Shown piece by piece: positions 52,151-62,054 of a stretch of DNA of 64,000 nt (the first letter of the stretch is position 1; each line of letters begins with the position of its first letter). Source of the DNA: Cepaea nemoralis. Taxonomy: Eukaryota > Mollusca > Gastropoda > Stylommatophora > Helicidae. A program made the position numbers and the translations under genes. The stretch covers positions 117,501 to 181,500 of the forward strand of contig JACEFZ010022420.1 in the NCBI GenBank assembly GCA_014155875.1, in the 5' to 3' direction. A model generated the notes under the pieces. That model saw only the letters and a list, made by a program, of their open reading frames with translations, was not told the DNA's origin and did no database searches.

Positions 52151-52476
52151 AATTATCTACATATGAGTCCAGTCAGTAGGCCCAGACTAAAAGTATGAAG
52201 AGTTGACTCTCACTTGCTGTTCAGCATGAAATTGTAGTTTTACAGGCAAAATTGAAGACATCTGTGCCCAAAACTGTGGTCGCTGTGGTAAATTAAAGAC
52301 AAACATCCTGGACATGTTGGTCTTGGAGTGCCTGAGGAACGGTTGTGTAATACTTCATGAGAAAATAATGATGTAACATAAAGTAATATGTAAATAATTA
52401 TAACTGTATTTGTAATTGCCAGTGAGAGACAATGTGTCATAGAGTTTGCCATCCAGAAATATGCCTAAAAATGTTA
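52151..52476. other. No gene recognised
   Basis: Unique sequence. Confidence 0.4.
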
Positions 52477-53040
52477 CAAGGGGGCTTCAAATGAAAATCT
52501 TAAATGTTTTTAGTGTGTGAATATATTCTAAAAAAGTACAGACCAAATGTATCATTTTTGTATGTATTCACCACTGCGTTCAATGCAATTTCTCCAGCAC
52601 CAATAAAGTGCTTGGATTCCTGTAGAAAAAAATTCTCTTAGTTGCATGTGTAACCACTCTGGAGTAACCACTCTGGAGTCACCACTCTTTTTTGCCTGAC
52701 CATGTTGTGAACAGTCTTTCACAGAAGTCACACCCTTCTTACATTCATACACATGCTGGATTGACAGACATGCCTCACCATGCTGGACCTTCATTTGCCA
52801 ATAAATATCTATAGGATTCACCCCTTCACTGATAAACAAAAATGGATAAAAGAACGCTGCTTCTCTTTAGTGCATGTCAAAAGTGGGGAGGCCATCTTTA
52901 AACTGTCCTTATGATGTGCCTGTGTTCGTCTGCACAGTGATGTCATGTCCTTAACAACAATATTGACAGGTTACAAGACAATGGCATGGTTATTGTAATG
53001 TTAATCACACATTTCAGTTTTTCATGTGAAGCCCCCCTCA
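52477..53040 (-). mobile_element. Mariner deletion derivative, copy 2
   Basis: TA-flanked at both sides (52475-52476 and 53041-53042). Inverted ends 'gggggcttcaaatgaaaa' and the complement of 'ttttcatgtgaagccccc'. The minus strand reads 'SEGVNPIDIYWQMKVQHGEA' and 'GVTSVKDCSQHGQA', then 'FFSTGIQALYWCWRNCIERS'. The helix-turn-helix part is joined to the extreme C-terminus without the catalytic core, at the same place as copy 1. Confidence 0.9.
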
Positions 53041-53237
53041 TAGATATCCCTGTCTTCTTGCTATTGCTGATAGTATATGACACACCAGCAATAGATGATG
53101 ATGTGCAGTGTATGTGAACACTGCCTATAAATGATTCCACTATGACAAATGATAATTACTATGAGTTGTAGACTAAAAGCCTGACTTTGTCATGTTGCTG
53201 GACGACCATGTCGGCACAAACCCTCATGTCATGTCAA

Positions 53238-53248
53238 TTTATTTTATT
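53238..53248 (-). promoter_or_regulatory. Candidate polyadenylation signals of the GCNT gene
   Basis: Two overlapping AATAAA motifs on the minus strand (plus strand tttatt at 53238 and 53243), about 200 bp downstream of the stop codon. Such motifs are common in A-T-rich DNA, so this is only a candidate. Confidence 0.35.
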
Positions 53249-53446
53249 TGTGCAAGAGAACTCAATAAAAGTTCATCACAGCCAGCTGCAGTAGTGTCAT
53301 AAATGATTCAAGCTCTATCCTGCTGATTTTCAACTAGCAACACAAGCCGATATTCCAGTACAACCAATTTAATAACATCTAGTATATCTGACCTAGGTGA
53401 GCATCAGGACTGTTGCCATAAAACATATAATAATAAGCAAATGACA

Positions 53447-53634
53447 TCACACTTTGTTCTTCACAAAGGATAAGTTTGCATAATATGAAGTGTCAAATGT
53501 TTTCACTCCCAAATATTCATCTCGAGTATCATTAAAAATCTTCTCCTCCAAGCATCCGATGGCAACTCTGTCTTCCGATAAGTAAAACTTGTTTGCGAAG
53601 TAATGTTTGGCTTTCCCCAGTCTTGGTAAGTCAC
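53447..53634 (-). CDS. GCNT-family glycosyltransferase, terminal coding exon
   Basis: Minus-strand exon preceded by the acceptor '...tcacag' and ending in TGA at 53447-53449. It completes a Gly codon split by a phase-1 intron and encodes 61 more residues: 'DLPRLGKAKHYFANKFYLSE', then 'IGCLEEKIFNDTRDEYLG' and 'SYYANLSFVKNKV'. The 'LGDLP...FANKF' and 'CLEE...TRDE' blocks are typical of the C-terminus of core-2/I-branching beta-1,6-N-acetylglucosaminyltransferases (Pfam Branch), Golgi type II membrane enzymes that add GlcNAc to O-glycans. Frame, length (188 bp) and junction phase agree exactly with the next exon upstream. The host gene is still being read as a gene: there is no stop or frameshift in any of the three exons. 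Acceptor specificity cannot be read from the sequence. Confidence 0.9.
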
Positions 53635-53799
53635 CTGTGAGAAGGAAATCTCAGTTAGAAGTTTTGGAATAACCATTGTAAATTAAATTGTAATTGTATA
53701 TTTCAGTTTGAAGGATTTATCTAATTACTTTATTTTATGATGTGTAATTTCTGCAGCATATACCTGACAAGATGCAGTGAAATATGTCTGGTAATAAAT

Positions 53800-54385
53800 C
53801 ATGCAATCTATTGTTTGTGTCTTCTTTATTCAAATTCACTATTGTCAGAGTCTCACCCGGAGTTACAACGCGTTGTCTGTACCAACGCCAGTCAATGCAA
53901 GGCTGAACTATGATAAACACTACAGTTATAACGCGGCGTCATCGACAACGCCAGGCAATCAACACTGAGCGATGCTAAGCAGTCGGGGGTCAGCTGGAAC
54001 ACAGCGTGAACATTGGGGGTCACGCAAGCTGACTCGAGCACAACTGAGGCGTGTGCTAAAAGGCGAATTAGACTGGGCTTGGGCGCCGTACTGTACAGAC
54101 GTGTGAATGCGGCCTGAGAGGTTGTGCATGTATTGATAGCTAGCCTGTATGACCGTTGGAGATGAAACGCCTGTGTGTTTGACTTGTAAGTGGAGTGCAT
54201 TGATGTATTATTATATTGATGTATTGATTGCTTGTATTTATGATCTATTTGATATTGTGAATTGTGATTGCACGAAGCCTGTATTGTTTCTGATGTGTGC
54301 AGTGCGCGAATAAAGAGTGCGAATTATATCATCGGGTATTCGCGTTGCGTTATTTGATAATCATATTTAGTATCACACCTGTCAA
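53800..54385. mobile_element. Possible solo LTR (weak)
   Basis: More G+C-rich than its flanks, with an internal direct repeat ('accaacgccagtcaatgcaa' / 'gacaacgccaggcaatcaac'). It ends in 'gcgcgaataaagagtgcgaa' and then 'cgggtattcgcgttgcgtta', a polyadenylation-signal arrangement seen in Gypsy-type LTRs. No matching second LTR or clear target duplication was seen. Confidence 0.3.
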
Positions 54386-54499
54386 GAAACGAGCCACATT
54401 TCTTGCTCTACGCAAGACTTTGACAACTATGGGAAAATATTGTTTAAAAAAACAATAGAAGTTATTAATAAATCCTCTTTCTCCTACTCTCTCTTCTTT

Positions 54500-54700
54500 T
54501 TCATCTTCTTCTTCTTCTTCTTCTTCTTCTTCTTCTTCTTCTTCTTCTTCTTCTTCTTCTTCTTCTTCTTCTTCTTCTTCTTCTTCTTCTTCTTCTTCTT
54601 CTTCTTCTTCTTCTTCTTCTTCTTCTTCTTCTTCTTCTTCTTCTTCTTCTTCTTCATCTTCTTTCTCCTTCTCTTCTTCTTCCTCATATTTACATACTTT
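54500..54700 (-). repeat. (GAA)n/(TTC)n microsatellite in GCNT intron
   Basis: About 50 uninterrupted TTC triplets at 54504-54654, with impure flanks to 54680. The GAA strand is the GCNT sense strand. It starts about 55-75 bp downstream of the splice donor at 54755. Poly-Lys and poly-Phe ORFs here are artefacts. Confidence 0.97.
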
Positions 54701-54755
54701 CAGATATCAATCTACATGTATATCTATTTTTTTAAAAAAATGACAATAAACTTAC

Positions 54756-54869
54756 CCAATGTGAGAATACATATTGCTCTTACATAGACTCCACCAGCAC
54801 ATTTAGTTCCACCCCAGTTTTTGTAGCGAGTCAGAAAAGGCTTGTCTGAGTCATTAGTTTCAGGTACTC
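54756..54869 (-). CDS. GCNT-family glycosyltransferase, penultimate exon
   Basis: 114-bp minus-strand exon between acceptor 'tatctctag' and donor 'ggtaagt'. It encodes 'VPETNDSDKPFLTRYKNWGG' and 'TKCAGGVYVRAICILTLG', with split Gly codons at both ends. 'RYKNWGG', the Cys residues and 'CILTLGDLP' (continued in the next exon) are hallmarks of core-2/I-branching GlcNAc-transferases, in which conserved Cys residues form structural disulfides (family knowledge). Both introns are phase 1 and the frame is continuous with its neighbours, so the three exons belong to one transcript. Confidence 0.92.
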
Positions 54870-54949
54870 CTAGAGATAAAGAATAGCATGAAAGTGAGGA
54901 TATCAATGAAGCCAAAGAAGAAGCTGGATACTAATAATCAAATAAACAG

Positions 54950-55460
54950 TTATCATCATCATCATCATATGCCTGGTACTTTACAAAACATAGCTCTCAT
55001 CACCACGCACTGATGAGGTGAGGTTCTAAATTCTTTGCTTGTTCTGCCTCAGGCATTTTCATGCACAAGGTGTCTGCAATGTTTCATCTCCACGCTGGGC
55101 AACTCCTGCCTCAGGTGCTTTCATGTCTAAAGTATCAGCAATGCTTCATCTCCACACAGGGCAACTCCTGCTTCAGGTGCTTTCATGCCTAAGGTGTCTG
55201 CAATGTTTCTTCTCCACACTGGGCAACTCCTGCTTCAGGTGCTTTCATGCCTAAGGTGTCTGCAATGTTTCATCTCCACACTGGGCAACTCCTGCTTCAG
55301 GTGCTTTCATGCCTAAGGTGTCTGCAATGTTTCATCTCCACACTGGGCAACTCCTGCTTCAGGTGCTTCCATGCCTAAGGTGTCTGCAATGCTTCATCTC
55401 CACACAGGGAAACTCCTGCCTCTTCCTCCAGGAACCATGCCTCACATCAAACGTGCTGGT
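54950..55460 (+). repeat. Repeat G copy 3 with an internal 62-bp tandem array
   Basis: CAT tract and 'agctctcatcaccacgc', then about six 62-bp units ('caggtgctttcatgcctaag', 'gtgtctgcaatgtttcatct', 'ccacactgggcaactcctgc'), ending 'tcttcctccaggaaccatgcc' as in copy 2 at 11700. Copy 2 has only one equivalent unit, so the array expanded inside the repeat. Confidence 0.8.
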
Positions 55461-55689
55461 ATATGATGATAATCACTAGGCATGTCACTGGGAGCGTTCA
55501 AATCATGAACAAAATGAAACTAGTGAGTTCTTATTCTTGCCTAACATGTGTTAGATTTTATGCTCATGTAAAATGGTTAGAGGCTGAAGACAAGAGAAGG
55601 AACTCTCTCGAAACACTGGTACATTTACTTGTTTCATTGTAACTGCATAAGTCAGCACCATCCTTATATTCTCTTCTTTCTTTTTCTTC

Positions 55690-55785
55690 TTCTGTCGCCC
55701 TGTTTCCCCCACTGGGGAATAGGTCTCCAACCAACTCACGCTAAACTGTTCTGTCCTTAGCTATCCCGTGCAGGTCTGTCCATGT
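55690..55785 (-). pseudogene. LINE 3'-terminal fragment
   Basis: Minus-strand reading 'TWTDLHGIAKDRTV', a stop, then 'LVGDLFPSGGNRATEEE', resembling the last residues of LINE RT proteins, followed by an A/G-rich tail. It could be the 3' end of the element carrying ORF1 at 56182-57714. Confidence 0.5.
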
Positions 55786-55959
55786 CTTCTCTGTATTATT
55801 CCAATTCCAATTCCAATTTTCAAAACAAAAATTCCAAATTCGTCCTCGGCTAACCTGCTTCATCAGCTGTGGTTATTATTGAGGATCGTGGTTTTTGTGG
55901 GTTTATTCACCCTAATTCTTGTCTTGTCCGCGACTGGTTATGTAGCTTTTGTGTCTGTG

Positions 55960-56180
55960 ACGTCAGCAGTGGTCGGCGGCTATCCTTTGTGCTCTTCTGT
56001 TGTGGTTTTCTTTGTTGGTGTAGGCTCCTGGCTCGTCTGGCTGCAGTCCTTATAAGGACTTTTCGTTATCCCACTCCAGCTGGGGGATCGGTCGGCGGTT
56101 GTCCTTTGTGCATGTTTCCACTTGTTTTCTTTGTTGGTGCAGGCTCCTGGCTTGATTGGCTGCAGTCCTTAAAAGGACTT
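55960..56180 (-). repeat. Two ~115-bp direct repeats downstream of ORF1
   Basis: 'gtaggctcctggctcg' with 'ctggctgcagtccttataag' (about 56020-56060) is repeated as 'gcaggctcctggcttg' with 'ttggctgcagtccttaaaag' (about 56140-56180), and flanking sequence is also shared. Confidence 0.75.
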
Positions 56181-56181
56181 T

Positions 56182-57714
56182 TTATTTGGTATTTTTGTCT
56201 CCTTTATTGTGTATTTTCTCTAGGAGCTTATCGACGTTTTCATTTTCCTCCTTGTGACTGTTTTCACTGTTGCGTTTGCGATACTGCTGCCTAAAGTTTT
56301 CTTCCTCCGTGGTCAGCCATGGGACGATTTTACCGTCATCTATATAGTACTCGAAGTCGTTCTCACGGTCGTAGAGTACTACTGGGTATACCATCGGTTT
56401 CCCCCGGAGTTTCTTAGGCTTCTTCTTTTCTTTTTCTTCCCAGCGCCTTCTGAATTCCTCGCGCTTGAGTTCCTCCTTGTCGACTGGGTATTCTGTGCCT
56501 CCTTCAGAGATCCGACGGTATAGTAGTTCCCTCTTGGGCGTTGTGGTTGGGCTGCTGGCTTCAGCTTGCGGTTCAGGCTCGGTCTCTTGGTTTTCTTCTT
56601 GCTGTTTCTCTGTGAGTTCTTGTGTGGCTTCTGTTAATTTGTTTTGAAAGAGTCCCATTTCAGCTCTATGCAATTCTCTTTCGGTCTTGATCATTTGTAG
56701 GATTTCTTCGTTCTCCTTCTTCATCTCAGCCATGCGCTGAATCTCTTGTTTGATGTCGAGCTGGATTTCTTTCATGTCGGCCAGCAGCTTCTCATTATCG
56801 CTGGTCGGAGTCGTCGTCAGCAGTGCCTTGACTTGCTTCTTCAACTCGTCTATCTGCTTTTGAAGTTGATCTCTTTCAGCTTGTGCTATACCCGTGGCTG
56901 TCTCGCCCCTCTGCATTGCTTCCTTGAATGGTGTCTTTGTGATGATGGCGATCTTTAAGACGTCTCTGTGTCTCTGCAGGTACGGACAGCCCAGGTATCT
57001 TGCTCCATGTTTGCCCAGGCAGTTGGCGCACTTTCTTTTGTTGTTGGGTGCTCGGAAGTCCGTGTCCAGCTTGGCCAGCGGACACTCCTTGAAGGCGTGG
57101 TGATCGGCGCAGTATCGGCATATTTCCGTCTTACTGCGACACTTAGCTCTACTGTGGCCGGCCTTCTGACATCTGGAACATTGCGTGATTCTTGGTATGA
57201 ATCTCTCTGGTTGCTGCATTCTCTTTTTAAATGATGCTGTGGTCGGCATCTCGCTGCTCTCCGATGTCACTACTGCCAAGGTTGTAGGTATCTTGGAGTA
57301 GGTGAGAAGCCGCTCCGCCTTCAAGAATCGGATGTGAAGATTCTCTTCACGTAGCTGTTTCAGGATTTCTTCATCTGTCAGCTCCACAGGAATCCGCTTG
57401 AGAACAACCCATCGGACTGTTTTCGAGTCGGTGTTTCCGACTCTGGTGTCTTTCTCCTCCTTCTCTGCTGTCTTGGTTCTTGACTGTGTTGGGCTGTCAA
57501 TCTTCTCCCTCGTAGTAGCTTCAGTGATGGCTGTAGTATCAGGCTCTTTGATGCAGCTAGCAGGTGGGCTCTCGACATTCTTCTTCTTGTTGTCGGCTCC
57601 CACGCTGCACATCTTGGCAACAGCGTGTTTCTTGTTGGATTTTCCACGTGACATTTTCCCGCTGATCAGGCTTCTTGACAGAATAATGCGACTTGACTTG
57701 TTAGCGCTATTCAT
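56182..57714 (-). CDS. LINE ORF1 (Gag-like, zinc knuckles and coiled coil), 510 codons
   Basis: Intact 510-residue minus-strand ORF. A basic N-terminus is followed by an RNA-binding-like region at about 100-160 ('VRWVVLKRIPVELTDEEILK'). Then come three zinc knuckles: C179-C192 (CSRCQKAGHSRAKC), C199-C211 (CRYCADHHAFKEC) and C229-C243 (CANCLGKHGARYLGC). A long Glu/Lys/Gln-rich coiled coil follows at about 265-385 ('QIDELKKQVKALLTT', 'MKEIQLDIKQEIQRM'), then a charged C-terminus. This is the architecture of ORF1 proteins of Jockey/I-type non-LTR elements, which coat the element RNA. No endonuclease/RT ORF follows: only about 500 bp separate its stop from a LINE-like 3' end at 55690. The ORF has no stops, so it is young or maintained. 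It lies in a GCNT intron in the sense direction and could be retained in its transcripts (inference). Confidence 0.9.
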   Translation of the reverse strand: MNSANKSSRIILSRSLISGKMSRGKSNKKHAVAKMCSVGADNKKKNVESPPASCIKEPDTTAITEATTREKIDSPTQSRTKTAEKEEKDTRVGNTDSKTVRWVVLKRIPVELTDEEILKQLREENLHIRFLKAERLLTYSKIPTTLAVVTSESSEMPTTASFKKRMQQPERFIPRITQCSRCQKAGHSRAKCRSKTEICRYCADHHAFKECPLAKLDTDFRAPNNKRKCANCLGKHGARYLGCPYLQRHRDVLKIAIITKTPFKEAMQRGETATGIAQAERDQLQKQIDELKKQVKALLTTTPTSDNEKLLADMKEIQLDIKQEIQRMAEMKKENEEILQMIKTERELHRAEMGLFQNKLTEATQELTEKQQEENQETEPEPQAEASSPTTTPKRELLYRRISEGGTEYPVDKEELKREEFRRRWEEKEKKKPKKLRGKPMVYPVVLYDRENDFEYYIDDGKIVPWLTTEEENFRQQYRKRNSENSHKEENENVDKLLEKIHNKGDKNTK

Positions 57715-57745
57715 TTCTGTCTCTATTTATCTCTTCTTTGTGTGG

Positions 57746-57984
57746 GAGTCTCCGTGGCGAAGTGGTCAAGCCATTTGACTCGGGCTCCGAAGGTTGTGGG
57801 TTTGATGGTTTGTGGGTTTGGCCGCGTCCTTCGGTTCACGAGTGAAATTTTTCGGAAACTCCTGTGGGTCTCGCTAGAGCCATGGAGTTCGTGCTTTGTA
57901 CGACACTTTCCGCGCTGCGGAAAGAGACCGAGCCTTATGGGATTAAAGCCAGTGCAATGAAGTCGACCCTGTCGACTTTTAAGT
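57746..57984 (+). mobile_element. SINE family E
   Basis: A-box 'tggcgaagtggtcaag', then 'ggtttgatggtttgtgggtt', 'catggagttcgtgctttgta', 'caatgaagtcgaccctgtcg' and the end 'acttttaagtga'. It marks the 3' break of the LINE that follows. Confidence 0.85.
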
Positions 57985-60202
57985 GACGACTGTGTCTTCT
58001 TTTTGCTAATTGTTAAACCAAATTCAGAACAAGCATTGGAGAATGCAGATAGTAGATGTTGTAATTCTTCCTCAGAGTGGGTCATAATTGCAGCAGCATC
58101 CGCAAAAAGCAACTCTCTGATCAGTACCCTCCTAATATTGGTCTTGGCCATCAATCTCTGAGCATTGTAGAGGATGCCATCTGAGCGTGAGTGAATGTAT
58201 ATACCACCATCCTGATCATGAAAGGCATATTTCAATAGAAGTGAAAAGTATATTTCAAAGAGGGTAGAGGTAAGTACACAACCTTGCTTAACTCCACTCT
58301 TGATTTCAAACTCTTAAGAAGTTGCACCATCAAACTTGATTACACCCTTCATGTGGAACGATTCCACAATAGACAGAAGAGTTGGTGGTCAGCCAATCTT
58401 CTCTAGTGCCTTGATCAGACCCTCACCACTAATCAAATCAAATGCCTTTGTGAGGTCGATGAAGGCAATAAACAGTAGTTGATTCTGTTCACAGCATTTT
58501 TCTTGCGTTTGTCATAATGAGAATAGCATATCAATGGTAGACTGGTTCAGCCGAAAGCCACACTGTGATTCGGGGTAGACTTGATCTCCCAGGACTTGAA
58601 GTCTGAGCAGAACAATTCTGGCAAATACTTTCCCAACAATACACAGAAGTGAGATACCCCTATAGTTGTTGCAGTCACTCCAATCCCCCTTGTTCTGGTA
58701 CACTGTTATGATGCTTGAATCTTTGAAATCCTGTGGGACTTGTCCTTCTCGCCAGCATAGCTCTATTAACTGGTGGATCTGTAGAATGAGTGTGTCTTGC
58801 CCACTTCTGATAATCTCTATTGGAATCCCATCCTTACCTAGAGCCTTGCCAGATGAAAGTTCATTACTAGCACACTTAACTTCTGTTATAGTGGGAAATG
58901 TGTCCAGGTGGTCAAGAGTTGACAGGGCCTCTATGGCGTTGAGGGCATCATCCGCTAGTTTGGTTTCGCTTGAGTAAGTCTTCAAATAGTGCTCTACCCA
59001 CCTATCCATCTGGTGTTCCTTATTAGTGATTTCTCTAGTCAAGGTTTTCAGGGGTGCTCTTCTTTTGATCATTGGACCACAGGCCATCTTTATCCCTTCA
59101 TACATGCTTCTGATGTTTCCCTTATCACTTGCGATTTGAATGGACTCACATAACTTGATCCAATAGTCATTTGCACACTGCTTTGCAGCCTTTTGCACAT
59201 CCTTCCTAGCTTGCTTCAGCTTAATGAGAATGTTTCGCGTTGTTCTTTCCCAGTGTCTGGCTGTTTGCGGCAAACCAGTCCAGCCTCTTATGATCCATAT
59301 TGTCACAAACCCTTACAGCCATTTTATAAAGAGTTTCCTTAAGTTTACCTAACTTTTCACTTGCTGTACAATTCTCTGATGCGTCAGTGAAAGCGTCTTC
59401 AAATTGCTGCTGGAACTCAAAGCACTTATCAGGATATTGTGTGTTAATAGTATTAATCCTGGGGCTAGATTTGTATTTAGCCGTGTAGATTCTCTTTGGT
59501 CTTAATCTAACTCTTGCAACAACTGAAGAATGATCAGTATCACAATCAGCACTGTGGAACTTCGAATTAATGATGTTTGGTTCAAATGTTGTCTCCATGT
59601 GATGATGAAGTCTAGCTGATGCCAATGGCCAAATCTTGGATGTTTCCATGTGACCTTATGCCGCTCTTTTGTTTTAAGAAAGGAGTTTGTAATACATAGG
59701 TTGTTTCTGGTGCAATGCTCTAGTAGCCTTTGAGCATTGTCATTAATGTGACCGATGTTGTATTTTTCAAGGCACACTGGCCATGAACTCGAGTCCTTGC
59801 CCACATGAGCATTGAAATCACTGAGTACATACATGTTGTCAGATTTTGGTACTGCCTTGACCACAGAGTCGAACTCCTCATAGAATAAATCCTTCACATC
59901 ATCAGAGGAAGTATGTGTCGGTGCATATGCAGTGATGTGGCAAAACCACAAGTGGTTGCCAAGGGCAGGGATAATAATCTTTCATTTCCGCAAGCTGGAA
60001 ATTCAATCATTCCCAGTAGTGAATTCTTCACTGCAAAGCCAACTCCATGTTGTCTGTTAACTTCCTGTCCTATATCTTTCCAAAAAATAGGTGTAACAGT
60101 TTTCCCTGGGTGACCCTTCCTCAGCGAGGCGAGTCTCCTGCAGGCCAGCAATATCAATATTGAGACGATTAGTTCGCCATCAATCACAGCCGTTTTTCTC
60201 AC
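57985..60202 (-). pseudogene. RTE-like LINE copy A: endonuclease to mid-RT, broken
   Basis: Minus strand, 5' end near 60202. Endonuclease motifs: 'NRQHGVGFAVKNS', 'YVLSDFNAHVGKDSSSWPV', 'KVTWKHPRFGHWHQLDFII' and 'DCDTDHSSVVARVRLRPKR'. Then the linker 'EHQMDRWVEHYLKTYSS' and RT 'LSSGKALGKDGIPIEIIRSG', 'NNYRGISLLCIVGKVFARIV', 'SQCGFRLNQSTIDM'. It continues through a stop near 58315 and frame changes to 'LLFADAAAIMTHSEEELQ', where the second catalytic Asp of FADD is Ala. The frame breaks between successive ORFs (60202, 59951, 59649, 59306, 58235) show decay. The 3' part is missing and replaced by SINE E. Copy B next door overlaps it from about 58003 to 58725. Confidence 0.9.
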
Positions 60203-60221
60203 TTCGTGAATATTCGTCAGA

Positions 60222-60393
60222 ACTTTGTATCTTACACAGCTATATGCCCTTGTATCTTACACAGCTATATACCTTGTATCTTACACGGCTATATATCTTG
60301 TATCTTACACAGCTATATACCGTGTATCTTACACGGCTATATATCTTGTATCTTACACAGCTATATACCGTGTATCTTACACAGCTATATCCA
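60222..60393 (+). repeat. 24-bp satellite, block 1
   Basis: About seven units of 'ttgtatcttacacagctata' plus 'tacc'. Same unit as blocks 2 and 3. It separates LINE copies A and B. Confidence 0.95.
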
Positions 60394-62019
60394 TCCATCC
60401 ATTGGCACCTTGCCGTCTTGACAGACGATAGTTTGTGCTTTAAAAAGGCATAATAACTTTTAACTATGGCGGTAGCGAGTGTGACTGATAAGGCCAATTT
60501 GCGCTGTAAATGTCCGTTCACAGTGGGTGCATGTGAACACGTGGTCATTTCCACCATCATGCACCATCTTACGTCTCAAACGCTTGGTGTGTGACTTTTC
60601 TGCAATAATTTTCTCCTTTGACTTTATTCCATTTCTGATATTTGCCCTCCATGCAACACGTTCAGCGGCGACTTGCTCCCAATGTGCATTATCAATGCCT
60701 GTATCAATCATGTCCCGCTTACACACATCTTTGTATCGTAGTAGAGGCCGACCCTGAGATCTCTTACCCATCTGTAATTCACCAAAAAAGATATCCTTTG
60801 GTATTCTACCATCATCCATCCTCCTAAGATGTCCTATCCATCTAAGTCTACGAAGACTGAGCATGGAATAAACTGTCACACAACCTGATCTTTCCAATAC
60901 TTCAGTATTTGTGATTTTGTCTTGCCACTTAATACCAAGAATTCTTCGCAGACACCGCATATGAAAGCTGTTTAAATTGTTCTCTTGGTGTGAGTAAGTT
61001 GTCCAGGTTTCACTGCCATAGAGAAGAGTACTAAGGACACAGGCTTGATAGACAAGGACTTTTGTTTTGGCAGTAAGCTTCCTGTTCTCCCAGACTCTTT
61101 TTCTTAACCTGTTCATTGTTGTTGCTGCCTTACCAATCCGGATGTTGATTTCCTGATCTAGGGATAATTTGCTATTTACCACTGATCCTAGATATGTAAA
61201 ATGGTCTACTATCTCTAGTTCGGCGTCGTCAATAAAGATTGATGGTACCTCATGTGCACCTTGTGACATAATCTGTGTCTTCTTTTTGCTAATTGTTAAA
61301 CCAAATTCAGAACAAGCATTGGAGAATGCATATAGTAGACATTGCAATTCTTCCTCAGAGTGGGTCGTAACTGCAGCATCATCTGCAAAAAGCAACTCTC
61401 TGATCAGTACCCTCCTAATTTTGGTCTTAGCCTTCAATCTCTGAGCATTGTAGAGGCCGCCATCTGAGCGTGAGTGAATGTATATACCACCATCCTGATC
61501 ACGAAATGCATATTTCAGTAGAAGTGAAAAGTATATTCCAAAGAGGGTGGGAGCTAGTACACAACCTTGCTTAACTCCACTCTTGATTTCAAATTCTTCA
61601 GAAGTTGCACCATCAAACTTGATTATACCCTTCATGCCTGTGTGGAACGATTCCACAATGGACAGAAGAGTTGGTGGGCAGCCAATCTTCTTTAGTGCCT
61701 TGAACAGACCCTCACGACTGACCAAATCAAATGCCTTTGTGAGGTCGATGAAGGCAATAAACAGTGGTTGATTCTGTTCACGGCATTTTTCTTGCATTTG
61801 TCGCAATGAGAATATCATATCAGTGGTAGACCGGTTCTGTCGAAAGCCACACTGTGATTCGGGGTAGACTTGATCTCCTAGGACTTGAAGTCTGCGCAGA
61901 ACAATTCTGGCAAATACTTTTCCAACAATACACAGAAGTGAGATACCCCTATAGTTGTTGCAGTCGCTCCGATCGCCCTTGTTCTTGTACAGTGTTATGA
62001 TGCTTGAATCTTTGAAATA
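60394..62019 (-). CDS. RTE-like LINE copy B: RT with C-terminal C2H2 finger, 5'-truncated
   Basis: Open from the truncation at 62019 to the stop at 60460. The first Met, at 61818, is internal, giving 452 codons. Upstream of it 'NNYRGISLLCIVGKVFARIV' is still readable. Motifs: 'FIDLTKAFDLVSREG' (catalytic Asp), 'SGVKQGCVLAPTLF' and 'LLFADDAAVTTHSEEELQ' (FADD intact). Thumb region 'FTYLGSVVNSKLSLDQEINI' and 'ACVLSTLLYGSETWTTYSHQ'. Then 'LRWIGHLRRMDDGRIPKDIF' and 'RSQGRPLLRYKDVCKRDMID'. The last 25 residues form a C2H2 finger, 'CTHCERTFTAQIGLISHTRY' plus RH (C-x2-C-x12-H-x4-H), probably for nucleic acid binding. It lacks endonuclease and linker, so it is not mobile alone. Its RT is closer to intact than copy A and it is the reference for fragments such as 8995-9800. 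Confidence 0.92.
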
Positions 62020-62054
62020 ACCCGTAACAGTTGCCTCTCGCTTTGATTCCGAGA

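Larger units (their letters stand above)
53635..54755 (-). other. GCNT intron (1.1 kb) with GAA tract
   Basis: GT-AG phase-1 intron (donor ggtaagt, acceptor ctcacag). It contains a possible solo LTR (53800-54385) and a (GAA)n tract on the coding strand at 54500-54700. Confidence 0.85.

Noticed and set aside
54440..54787. Poly-Phe (+) and poly-Lys (-) ORFs
   Set aside because: Translation of the (TTC)n/(GAA)n microsatellite.
56254..57778. Plus-strand ORFs opposite LINE ORF1
   Set aside because: Antisense shadows of the zinc-knuckle ORF1.
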